64,000 nt of DNA. Origin: Baylisascaris procyonis. Its lineage: Eukaryota > Nematoda > Chromadorea > Rhabditida > Ascarididae. The stretch spans positions 3,410,001 to 3,474,000 of the forward strand of contig JAZARR010000175.1 of NCBI GenBank assembly GCA_037389465.1, written 5' to 3'. The notes under the pieces were generated by a model. That model was not told the origin of the DNA, ran no database searches, and saw nothing but the letters and a program-made list of their open reading frames with translations. Position numbers and translations under genes: made by a program. Shown piece by piece: positions 43,601 through 57,055 of this stretch; the stretch's first letter is position 1, and each line of letters opens with the position of its first letter.

Positions 43601-46600
43601 ACATTGCCAACTGATGAAACCGGGCGAATCATATACCCCATAATCGGGCCAGATGGGGAACCTCTTCCTACCGACTCGTCCGCAAAATCAGTGGATGCGG
43701 CCGGAAGACGCATATCCGAGGATCGCTACGGAAGGCCACTTGGGCCTGATGATAGAGTGTTACCATCGGACAGTGATGGAAATTACATATACCCTGCTAT
43801 TGGTCCCGATGGTCAACCTCTTCCTACCGATGCAAACAAGAAACCTGTTTACCCTGTGGTGGATGCTGAGGGAAGACCACTGCCAACTGACGAAACAGGA
43901 GCCGTTATTGGACACGACGGTAAACCCATCCCAACTGACTCTTCGGGGCGACCTGTTGGTGCTGACGGATCACCACTTCCAACGGATTCTTCTGGCAACA
44001 TCGTTCTTACGGAAGGAACAGAAGCAGTGAAAACATTGCCGACTGATGAAACTGGCCGAATCATATACCCAGTAGTCGGGCCAGATCGGGAACCTCTTCC
44101 TACAGACTCGTCCGGAAAGTCAGTGGATGCGTCCGGAAAGCGCATACCGGAGGATCGCTACGGAAGGCCACTTGGACCTGATGGTAGGGTGTTACCAACC
44201 GACAGTGATGGAAATTACATATACCCTGCTATTGGTCCCGATGGTCAACCTCTTCCTACCGATGCAAACAAGAAACCTGTTTACCCTGTGGTCGATTCCG
44301 ATGGAAGACCACTACCAACTGACGAAACGGGAGCAGTTGTCGGACACGACAGTAAACCCATCCCAACCGACTCTTCAGGAAGACCAGTTGGTGCAGATGG
44401 TTCGCCTCTCCCAACAGATCCGGCTGGCAACATCATATTTGCAGAAAGCACAGAAGCAGTGAAAACATTGCCAACTGATGAAACCGGGCGAATCATATAC
44501 CCAATAATCGGGCCAGATCGGGAACCTCTTCCTACCGATTCGTCCGGAAAGTCAGTTGATGCGTCCGGAAAGCGCATATCCGAGGATCGCTACGGAAGGC
44601 CACTTGGGCCTGATGGTAGAGTGTTACCATCGGACAGTGATGGAAATTACATATACCCTGCTATTGGTCCCGATGGTCAACCTCTTCCTACCGATGCAAA
44701 CAAGAAACCTGTTTACCCTGTGGTGGATGCTGAGGGAAGACCACTGCCAACTGACGAAACAGGAGCCGTTATTGGACACGACGGTAAACCCATCCCAACT
44801 GACTCTTCGGGGCGACCTGTTGGTGCTGACGGATCACCACTTCCAACGGATTCTTCTGGCAACATTGTTCTTACGGAAGGAACAGAAGCAGTGAAAACAT
44901 TGCCGACTGATGAAACTGGCCGAATCATATACCCAGTAGTCGGGCCAGATCGGGAACCTCTTCCTACAGACTCGTCCGGAAAGTCAGTGGATGCGTCCGG
45001 AAAGCGCATACCGGAGGATCGCTACGGAAGGCCACTTGGACCTGATGGTAGGGTGTTACCAACCGACAGTGATGGAAATTACATATACCCTGCTATTGGT
45101 CCCGATGGTCAACCTCTTCCTACCGATGCAAACAAGAAACCTGTTTACCCTGTGGTCGATTCCGATGGAAGACCACTACCAACTGACGAAACGGGAGCAG
45201 TTGTCGGACACGACAGTAAACCCATCCCAACCGACTCTTCAGGAAGACCAGTTGGTGCAGATGGTTCGCCTCTCCCGACAGATCCGGCTGGCAACATCAT
45301 ATTTGCAGAAAGCACAGAAGCAGTGAAAACATTGCCAACTGATGAAACCGGGCGAATCATATACCCAATAATCGGGCCAGATCGGGAACCTCTTCCTACC
45401 GACTCGTCCGGAAAATCAGTGGATGCGGCCGGAAGACGCATATCCGAGGATCGCTACGGAAGGCCACTTGGGCCTGATGGTAGAGTGTTACCATCGGACA
45501 GTGATGGAAATTACATATACCCTGCTATTGGTCCCGATAGTCAACCTCTTCCTACCGATGCAAACAAGAAACCTGTTTACCCTGTGGTGGATGCTGAGGG
45601 AAGACCACTGCCAACTGACGAAACAGGAGCCGTTATTGGGCACGACGGTAAACCCATCCCAACTGACTCTTCGGGGCGACCTGTTGGTGCTGACGGATCA
45701 CCACTTCCAACGGATTCTTCTGGCAACATCGTTCTTACGGAAGGAACAGAAGCAGTGAAAACATTGCCGACTGATGAAACTGGCCGAATCATATACCCAG
45801 TAGTCGGGCCAGATCGGGAACCTCTTCCTACAGACTCGTCCGGAAAGTCAGTGGATGCGTCCGGAAAGCGCATACCGGAGGATCGCTACGGAAGGCCACT
45901 TGGACCTGGTGGTAGGGTGTTACCAACGGACAGTGATGGAAATTACATATACCCTGCTATTGGTCCCGATGGTCAACCTCTTCCTACCGATGCAAACAAG
46001 AAACCTGTTTATCCTGTAGTAGATGCTGACGGCCGGCCGCTACCAACTGATGAAACGGGAGCCGTTATTGGACGTGACGGTAAGCCCATCCCAACCGACT
46101 CTTCGGGACGCCCGGTGGATGTCCACGGTTCTCTGCTTCCTTCCGATCCTTCTGGAAATGTTGTCTACGCTAAAACGGCAGTATCTGATGATGAAGGACA
46201 GCAGCAGACTTTGTACCCCGTTACGCGGCCAGATGGAGAGCCTTTGTCAACTAATTTGCATGATCTTTCGGTTGATGCCCTGGGCATACTGCTTTCTACG
46301 GATGAGTCAGGAAAACCGCTTGGGCCGGACGGAGAAGTCCTTCCAACCGATGCCTCAGGGAAATTCGTTTATCCTGCATTTGGTGCGGATGGACGTCCGG
46401 TTTCTACTAGTACTTATAAAAGACCGGTCCATGTTGTTGTAAATGCAGATGGAGTGACTCTTCCAACCGACGATGGAGGAGCATTTCTTGATTCAAGCGG
46501 CCAACCAATACCTACTGACACTTCTGGCCGACCTATTGGTTCTGACGGATCGCAATTGCCCACTGACCACTTGGGAAATGTAATATATGTAGAAGCAACA

Positions 46601-49600
46601 AAGGGTGAAAAAACTCTTCCAACCGATTCGTCCGGTCATGTAATCTTTCCCGTGCTAGGTCCGGATGGCCAGCTCATGCCTACTGATGAATCTGGGGTTT
46701 TTGTTGATGCATATGGAAGACCGATTCCAACTGATGAAATAGGAAGACCGGTCGACTCTGAAAAGAAGGTTTTGCCGACGGACAGTGAAGGGAACTACGT
46801 CCGTCCTGCATTAGGTTTTGACGGGCGTCTACTTCCTACTGATACTAACAAAAAACCTCTTTATCCTGTAGTGGATATGGACGGAATGATTTTGCCAACC
46901 GATGACACTGGCATAGCTGTCGATCGTCATGGCAAACAGCTACCAACTGACGCCTCTGGGATACCCCTTGGACCTGATGGGCGGCCTTTGCCTACTGATT
47001 CTTCCGGTAGGTTCGTCTTGAAGGACAGCGCGACCTTAGGCACTACTTCGGCAGCCTCAGGAGCTGTTCCGGTTATCTATGCAGTAACTGGGCCCGACGG
47101 CGAACCACTCCCGACTGATCTGTCCGGTTCTCCAGTTGACCTCAGAGGAATGTCAACACCCACAGATAAATCTGGGTATCCACTGGGACCTGATGGAAGT
47201 GTTCTACCGACTGACAGCAGTGGAAACTATCTATATCCATTGCTTGGTCCAAATGGTAGCCCTCTACCTACTGATGTCCACAAGAGACCTGTGTATGCTG
47301 TCGTTGGTCCCGACGGACATCTTCTGCCTACCGATGAATCTGGAACAGTTGTCGGACCCGATGGCAAACCTCTGCCAACAGATTCATCAGGTCGACCTGT
47401 CGCGGCCGACGGCTCAATTCTGCCTTCTGATTCTTCCGGCAGAATTCTCCTTTCTGAAGGCAGAGAGAGAGCCATTACATTGCCAACAGATGAAAATGGT
47501 GATGTCATCTACCCTGTAACTGGCCCAGATGGAGAACCGCTTTCAACCTCTCACTTTCCCGAATCACCCAGATCCACCTTGCCATATGTCATCCTTATGC
47601 CTGACGGCAGCCTGCTTCCTACAGACTCTTCTAATAATTATATCGACGAAAATGGTATCCCCATTTCTGTTGATGAAAAAGGACGTCCACTTGATGCTCG
47701 AGGACGTCCGCTGAATAAAGATGCCGCTGGAAATTATTTGTATCCTGCTGTCGTTCGAGGTAAATCTCATAAACCAACCCCGCCTACTCGAAAATACGAC
47801 GTTGTCAATGAAAATGGCTTTCCTCTACCAACTGACTTTAACGGACATTTTCTTGATGAAAACGCTCTGCCTATTCCCACTGACGCTCAAGGTTATCCTA
47901 TCAACGACGCAGAGCACATCTTTGAAAGGAACGAATATGGGCATTACCTATATAAGCCAAAAACGACGACGAAAGATCTGCTGGAGGATGTGGCACAGAT
48001 AACAGCAGCAAGGTAATCTTCTTGAATTATCTCGAGAATTACAGATCGCCCTTTTCGAACGATTCCTGAAATTTGTATGTGTGAAATTTGCTAGAGTTCA
48101 GCTGCATACATGATGAGCAGGTCACTCTTCCCATACGTCTTTAGCAAAATTCTGGTAAACTTTTGTACGTTCCAAACGATCAAAGTTTTGGAAAAGTATT
48201 TCATAAAATCATCTTGCACGATTAACTCTCGGAGTTTTCTCTGCTTCTTTTACTTAAAAACTTTTGAATGAGAGTGGAAATGTGACGAAAAAAGTGGGAA
48301 ATATTTTTGAGGAATAAATCGCACACTTTAAGCAAAGCAAATAAATTCGCAGATTCATCAATAACAAAGAAAAAATTGTTTATTGCAAAGATGATGCAGA
48401 TGTATACTGATTTCACATATCTTAGAGATGAAACGCTATATTTGTTTTATTTGACTTTTGTGTATATGCACATAAGAAAAAGTAGAACTGGAAATGCTTG
48501 AAGCGTTGAGCGAAAGGATGCATTTGAAGGATTTTCAAGAATCGTTAGAACTGCTTAAGAGTACACCAATAACCTAGGTGAATTCAAGTTTTAAACGAGT
48601 ACTCTCAATCATTCTATAGTAATCTTGATGTTTTTGATCAAATACTTTTTTGTATCGAAAATTTTAGCTTCAGCAGGATACCCTGTTGGAGAGGTTTCTT
48701 TTTCATGAATTTCTCGTCAAAGTAATTGCTCGATATTCCAAAAGGGCGCCTTTTCACTGACAAAAAAACAACAAAAACTCAAGAATATCGAATTATTTTT
48801 TTGTTTAAATCACAGGATGACAATATTATGCCTCTCATAAAGAATCGTAGGCATCTACATTATATGCGCTCAATTAAAGGGCTTAATTCAACGTGAATAT
48901 CCTTATTTTTCATTACGAAGAATGTTGCAGCCCATAGTAGCATCAGTGGGAAACCCTATCACAAGACAATTTGCAATTTCTAATCTGCAACTCATTCTTT
49001 ATCTCATAGAGGTTATTTACTGTTCATTTGATGACTGCTATTAGGGCACCTAGATTATTTATTTCAATGTCTCGAAGTGGGAAAACATACAAGAAGCATG
49101 TAAATAAGTACGGCGAGAAAATGTTAAACAACCACAAAGCATAGTTCAAGCGAATAGACATTCCATACATAAAAGCAGCAGCAATATCATTCAAATCTTT
49201 CCAGTTTCCGCTAAGGGTACGGGGGAAAGGAAGTAGATTCCGGGCTCATAAAAAGTGGAACTGAAAAGTTTGCAGAACGTAGCTTGTCCTTTGACATTTT
49301 TTGATGAAATGAAACTTATACCCACATCGACAATATGGTTGGGCAAATTGAAATATTTTTGGTAGTGAGATGTCAGGAAAGTCGCAAATAATTTTATAAC
49401 AAAGAATCAAGTCGGATTGGGCCTATGATATTCTAATGATTCGAGATCAATGACTTTTCACTTGATAACATAATTTGATATGCGTGAACTATAATAACCG
49501 TTGCGTAAAGCAATAGCGATGAATCGTTTCTAGGCATTCTCTAACAGTCTGATATCAGAAGTCAAGTGAGTAAACCGTTAAGGAGAGCAGTAACCCAGAA

Positions 49601-52600
49601 TGGGTCGGCAGTAAGAAATAATGTTATAGCTATGTAGCATTGTAACAAATAATGATACCGCTTCTTACCACTATACTACAAAATACACAGAAAATAGGTT
49701 GCAATTATCTATGCAATTTCGACAGTAGTTGAGCACTGCGATCCCTAGTGAACTTCAGAAGGAGAAAAGACCTCGGCTGCTAGCTTCAGAAAACATTGAT
49801 GTCGGGAGTTGATATAAGTCGCATATCATTCTCCAAAGGAAAGATTAAGTTGCCATAAATTCTCTTATGAATAAATTCTCTTCTTTACAGCTTCACAACT
49901 ACAAAGAAATCACCATACTGTACCGTGAATTCGAATGTCGATGTATTGCTTCTATTGGACGCATCAGCAAATGTTCGAGTGGTCGACTATCGTATCATGA
50001 AGGAATTCATTGAGAACTTCCTCACTGATCATTTCAATTTGCGTAAGAATCGTGTACGTGTCGGAGTACTCAAATATGGTGACAAGGTAATGAAAAGAAA
50101 TCTTCCGAATGCAAACTTTTAATTATGCATCACTTGAAGCGTTTTTCAAATATATTTTATTGATTCTTCTCTTAGTTCTTTATCGACAATTATTACTAGA
50201 AAGTGACGATTCTGAGAAATGATGAAAATTAGTCATTTCCATTATTCAATCTTTCGATCGCCTTATCCCCTAACAATCAAAAATGAAGCAACCGAAATTT
50301 CTAACTTTTAAACCTCAGCTAGGGAATTCGAATTTGTTCACTTTCAAAATAACCTCAACTATGGAACCTCTGGAAAGCCATCATGTATAGTCACAAATTG
50401 CCTTCTTCATTTCATGCAGCAGCCACCACCTATCAACGCTTCAAAAGAAAAGCTGCTCATCTTTTCGTGATATCACCGTTTCGTTCGCCTCCCAGTTCAT
50501 ACATTAGAGATAAAGGCTGAACGAATTCAAATTCAAAAATTTAAAATATTCGGCGATATCGTAGTACTCGACCATTAGAGATCAACGGTGGAATGGGGGG
50601 GGGGGAGGGAGGGGGGAAGTAGGTATATAAGACAGATGAATGGTTTTTTGTATAGGCCTAGGAACCCAGCTCTTTATATGAACTGCAATTAATGGTGTAT
50701 ACGGGGTTTTTGTACAGATAGTCCGCGGAGCGGAATATTGAATTTACTTTTTTTAGTGCCACATCATCCTAATCCAGCATCGATTCCTTCTTTCAGACTT
50801 CTTCATTAGGCCCAAGGAATTGCCGTAAATCACCCGCATGCAAATATACAACTAACTGTAACTATAAGTCTGATTTTCAAGGTATAATGACTTGGAAACC
50901 GATGAAAATCGAGTGCTTTTCAGCTAAAGTTGTTTTGTTTTTTTTTTTAAACTATCAGTGGGGATTTTCTTTTTAGCTATCAATGGGAAATATTGACATA
51001 AGTAGGTCTTAAGTATCATCGCCGGATTGGTTTTCTTCCGTTGGCTGCAAGATCTCTAAAGAAGCTAACTTTAGGTGGAAGTTCCGCTAGCGTTGGGCGA
51101 TTATGACAGTCAAGCGCAACTAATCTCAAAGATCAGCGAAACGAGACGTATGCGTGGATCAGCGCATCTTTCAGATGCTCTTCGTGATGCGGCTGGCGAA
51201 TTTCTAATTTCCGGAAGTACGCAAACACCAAAAGTTGTTATCGTTTTATCGAATGGAAAGTCGAGGTATATACTAAACCATTTTTCTTTACAAAATAATA
51301 GACAGATAAACCTGCCAGATGGCTGGCATAATATTCGTCTTTGCGTTCCGCTCACCTTACCAGTCCTTATCTATAAATAACAAAAACAAAGAATAAACGC
51401 AATAATTTATCCACATTCCAGCAAATCTTATTGTTCTTACAAATCCCTATCAAAAAAAAATCTATATTTCTATTTGGTTGACTATTAATTGCATGTAGAT
51501 TTTCTTAAATAATTGTTGTTATAGATATTAAACTTCTAATGTGGATTATATCCATTAAATTCTGCAACTCTTATTTCAGTTATATTCCATTTGATAGTTC
51601 ATCATATTGGTTGCGGTGAATCGATGTTATATAATTTAGGAGGGGCTTTTAATCTAGTGGGATATAGAGCATTTTTTAAGCTTTCTAGGTAATTTCTTAC
51701 AACAACATTGTATATAAAAGGTGGATTTATAATCAAGATTATGCGGTAGTTATTTTGAGATTCAGGTTTTGAAGAAGAGACAAATTTCGTGCATGTTATG
51801 ATGTCAGGGAGTTACTCTCGATGATGAGCTATCTGAGATGCTATCTAATTAGGCGCCTTAATAAAATCGATCGGATTAAGAAGTTTTTTATTTACTGAAA
51901 TTTGTAAAATCTGCTCAAAATCTTATCCACAATTACGCATATTTGTTTTTAAGTTTTCACCTTTTAATATTGAATGATGTTTCTTAAAACGTAAAGAGAT
52001 CTTATATCGTTAAATCTGTCATTTTCCTTCATGTTTTGTTACATTTTTTCTGGAGATCCCGCTGAGAAATTTGAGAGGCAATGTCATATTTGATTAATTT
52101 CTATGGAAAGAAGAAGTTTGAGCGATTTAAATTTTTCCCGTATATCGAACGACTTATAATTGGTTTCTTTCTTTAGTTTTTTTTCCACACTAAAATCGTT
52201 CACGATTTTAACTTGAATTTAGGTTCTTCTATAATTTAGTTGTTTCTTTAGGAATGTTACTTTCCACATCATCATAAGTAAGATTATATTTAATGGGTTT
52301 ATCAATGAAAATTCTGGCACGAAAATATGACGGAAAGCCTCCACGAAGAATATCCTTCTTAAGATGTACAAGCCGCAAGAAATTTTTTTTTCTCATAGAA
52401 TGAATCCAGCTATAATTTCCAGCGATGATCCACGCGGAAACGCAAGAGTTTTACGAGAGGATGTTGGTGCCATAGTGTATCTAATTGATGCTGGTGGTCA
52501 AGGTGATCCGGAGCAGAATCTTGCCATTGTCGGTGAATCGAATCCACATCGTATTGTATCGTTGAACGAATGGCGTGGATCCGATTCTGAAACGATTGGT

Positions 52601-55600
52601 CCAATTGCTGATGAACTTTGTGAGGTATGGCTTGGTTAACCATTCTTATTTGTTGCTTTTCAAAGGCAATAAATTGGATAATAACGCTGAAAGAAGATCA
52701 AGCATGCATCTAGAAGGACTATGTTCTTACTGCTGTAATTCACATAATTAGTATTTTTGATTATTTGTTGGGCTTTTTATCATCTGCCTAACGCATCCAT
52801 ATGTGGGTTGTGGTTAAAGATTACTGAAAGATTACCACCTTTCCGTCCTCAACACCTTCACTGATCCTTACCAGGAACATGTTAATTGCCAATGACATTT
52901 TCTTATCGCTAATGGTATATGAATCTTTCATTCTCAACCAGTCCCTTTTACCACCGTTAAAAGAATAAACCAATATGAGGTTTTTATCGTTTCCGCCGTT
53001 TTTACAGCTGTGAAAATATTATCGAATACAGAACGGTTTTTCAGTGAACAGCTACAAATTCTTTTATATTTTTTTTCGTTCTCTCTAACAGTGCAATCGT
53101 CTCATATCGATTTGAAAATGTTGAGAATAGGTACTAGAAAGTTAAAGTTGTTTTTTTTTTCAGCTTCTCCCACAGCTTGATGATAGTGACACGGAACATA
53201 CGTGGCCATCAAGAAAAACGACACTTGAATCCGAACGTACAACACCTGCTCGTATTTGTACAAGAATTGATTATCAGGTACTTTATTAGATTCAGCTAGT
53301 TTTACTAGATTCAGCTAGTCCATCTCAGATTTACTCGTCAAATTGTGTAGAGATATTTTTGCACATTTCTAAATTCATAGCAAATCTTTTTTTTAAAACT
53401 TTTTTCTTGTGCTAAAATTTTTGTGTAATTTTTAAACGATGATTTTTTCCGATAAATTCGCTCTCGTTGGCATATAAATTAAAATAAACATATGGAGGGA
53501 AAGGTGGAAAAAACTCACAGTAAAGAATATAAAGAATTTTCGTTAAAAGTAGTAATTTTTACAATGCGATAGCAAAAATGGTATTGGTGATCCTTTCTTA
53601 ATTGAATCACTATTCAATGATCGTTTTTTTTTTCAACGATTATTCATATTGCTTCGCTCCCAATATATGTTAGACGCATTCGCTTATGCCAATAAATTCG
53701 TAGTTATTTGCTGAAAGAATTACCACCCACTCCCTCCCCCATCACTTTTCGTAGATGCGTCTTTCTGAATTTTTGGGGGAGAGAATATCTCCCCTTTCCT
53801 TCAATTGTACAAGATTCATAGTTATGGGGATTTTATTCGCGGTACTGCGATGAGCTTCTAGAAAGATTTCATTTTATTCAAATCTGATGGCCATTTCATT
53901 TCCTTACAAATATTCAATTTTTAGGCGGATGTGATGTTTGTTTTGGATTCATCGGACAATTTCTCTCCAGAGCAATATGGCCATCTCAAAGAAGGTCTAA
54001 GCACATTGATTGACGAAACATTTGACCTCTCTCCTGATGTTGTTCAAGTGGGACTTGTTGAATACAGGTAGAGTGAAATCATTTCGTCGCTTTAAAAAGA
54101 GTTATTGAATTTTATCGCAATGGATTTTCTTCTTACTAACTATTGCTATATTGCTAATAATATTGAAATTTGAGTGTTCAAAATTTTGAATTTAAATAAA
54201 CCTGGCACGAGTTTTTGAAAGGATTACATAGTTGAGTTGATGCTATCGAATTTGATTTGCATATTTTAATGCAATAATAAAACCGTCACCAACACGAATG
54301 CCGATTGGCAATTTCACTATTGTGTTTTTACATAGCATTTTGTTATCTAATTCTATCGTTGACGTTAGTGAATCTCTAGTATCTTATTTAGACTGACGAA
54401 TATCTACCGTAGAGCTTCTGTCTCTAGAATATTTTAGTGAGACATTAGAAGCGCTTTGGCACTCAATGTTGTGTAACACGTTGTGGCATGAAGCACGATG
54501 ATCAACTTACCGATCAGTATATCTCTGATCGACGCTTTAGTTTGCTATATGGTATAATTAATCTGTCAAAACCACTTGCATTTAAAAATAATAATATAGT
54601 ATTTTCTCATCGGATATGTTTTATAAGATGTGTTATCTTTTGTTTTTACTCACCGAAAATTTACTTATAAAGATTCGTCGTATTTGCAGCGATAAAGCAT
54701 CTGTACCAGTTGCACTAGGCCATTATGAAGATAAAGTGCAATTGCTAACTGATATCGCCAATAGTGAACAATTATTTGGTGAAGCAATTGTGCTGAAAGG
54801 ATTGAATGCAGCTCGACAACAATTCCAACTACATGGTCGAAAGAATATTCCTCGTGTTCTACTTCTAATAACTAATGGTGTTAATCGGTACGTCTAATTT
54901 TTCATAACTATAGAGAAATTCGAAGATACGATGATTTTCTCTTATAATTGATTACCGATGAGAGGCATATCCTCGCTTACTCCCCTTCGCTGCCTTGATG
55001 TTCAATAAGATTGTAAGGTGTATTTTATAAGGATATTTCATTGTTGAAATATATTTCAGCGGTAATGCGGCTAATGCAGCGGAAGATCTACGTGAACGCT
55101 ATAATGTTGAATTCTTCATTCTGGCGGTTAATGCGAGCGCTGATGCAATGAGAGCATTGAATCGTTTAGCTGGGGAGCATTTAGCGCATCAGAAGGTTAT
55201 ACCACTTATTGGTGCTGACAAATTGCATGGCTCTGAATTGGCCTATGTTGGAAGGACGTTATGTGGCTTAGTGGAACCTGCCGCTGCAACAATTCAACCA
55301 CCTTTCACTGAAGAAACCGAAACACATAAGACAACGAAACGCGATGTATCGAAATTCACTGAAGCAAAGAGAACGTTAGTTATTGTTTCTTTTTTTTCGT
55401 ATTTTTATTCTTGTTTTATTGATAAACTTTCGAATGTTAGTGAGAGAAATTATTTTTGAAAGTTTTGAAAATTTTTTGGGGAAAAAATTTTTTTTGACTA
55501 AAGTGAAACGTAAGAATCTTATATAGTTTTTTCTTTATTTTCTTACATTTGAATATGATGGAAAAATTCGATCTGAGGTTGCATTTATTGATGTATAGGT

Positions 55601-56984
55601 ATTAGATGGGTGTTTCTGTAACGGCAATTAGTTTGCGCAGAGAGTGAAAAATATATGAGAAACTGTTACTCAAGTGATAATTTTATCGAAAACAAATTTC
55701 GAAATCTCATTAAAACGGTGGAATTAAAATTTTTAATGACTATTTTTTGAAAATGATTTTCATGGAATAATTTTCCACTCATTTATGCTTTTTTTTTATA
55801 TATCCGATTTCTTCAATACATTAAGTTTTTTCGTTTGTTTTTTTTTTCTTTTAATAAAAGAGTACCAAAATATTTTTCGGGTACAATGCAACTGTTAGAA
55901 TTCATGTTTGAGAGAATGTATTCAAGTGATGAATAATTGAATGCGATCACTTTTCATGATGAGCAATAGGAAATGGAACAATTCTGATTTGAATCTCAAC
56001 TTTTTTTTGTATTTTTCGATAACATTTCACGTTTTCCGATAAAGTGATCTATATAGTTCGTATTAGTGGCACCCTGAAAGTAGATATTGGTTGAAAGTGG
56101 TATATTAACGTTTTCTGAGGCATTGATTAGTATTTCGTTTCCTTTTTTTGCTATATCTTTACTCTAAATCTTTTCGAATTGTTTAGTGATGAAGAGGAAT
56201 TGACAATTACACCTGCACGTTTACCATCAAGAACGACACGTGCATTTGAGCCAACTCCACTTTGTAAAGATGGCTACCTTCGTCCATATCAATTAAGCGT
56301 TGTTGTCGATGCTACTGCTCGTTCAACGGAAAAGGTTTGCTCTTTATCTTATTCATTATGCAAATATAGATAAACATCATTTATAATAGATAAATTGAGT
56401 GTGAAAAAAAAATGAAAAATGAAAAAAATTTTCATGCTAATTTTATTTAATCGAATTGTTTTTTTTTTGATTTTTTTTTTGAATTTTTTCGAATGTTTTT
56501 TTAGTCAAATTCCCATCTTGCATAAGAAGAATATTTTTGTAGTGAATAAAACGTTTTGAAGGGTGAAATATTTGCACTTTTGATTGTTACTTTTATAATT
56601 GATTTTAGAAGAAAACATATTTTTTTAGAATTCCAATTAGCGCATTTTAATTTCTCATTATTCTTCTATCATTAATGAATCGCTGCATAGTAGAGTTATT
56701 TCAGGATCTACGACTTGTATTAGCGCATATTGCTAATTTTGTTGAAACACGATTCTCATCGGATAGTGGTCGAATGCAATTGAATCTTGTTGCAGTCGAT
56801 AGTAATAATGTGACGCTTAGAGAACCGAATTTCGGTGTCGACCAAATTGAAGAGAAATTCGCATTGGTCAAACAAACCACGTACGTCAATATAAGTTTTA
56901 TTATATATATTCTATATTTTATTGCTAAAGAGTTGATGAAACTGAATGATTTAGAAAATGTCATTTGTTAGGTGCCAAATTAAC

Positions 56985-57055
<71 letters not shown>

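Noticed and set aside
24560..46237. CRISPR array or non-coding satellite
   Set aside because: Units are 432-648 bp, contiguous without spacers, and keep an open frame with codon-level constraint in a eukaryotic gene.
23113..47508. Many minus-strand and off-frame open stretches of 60-125 codons recurring every 648 or 432 bp within the repeat exons
   Set aside because: They are shadows of the repeated coding frame: they recur with the array period, and their sequence follows from the codons of the sense frame.
23099..48016. The two giant open frames as independent single-exon genes
   Set aside because: Both begin without a credible start, are open upstream to a splice acceptor, and end inside VWA domains completed by downstream exons in matching phase.
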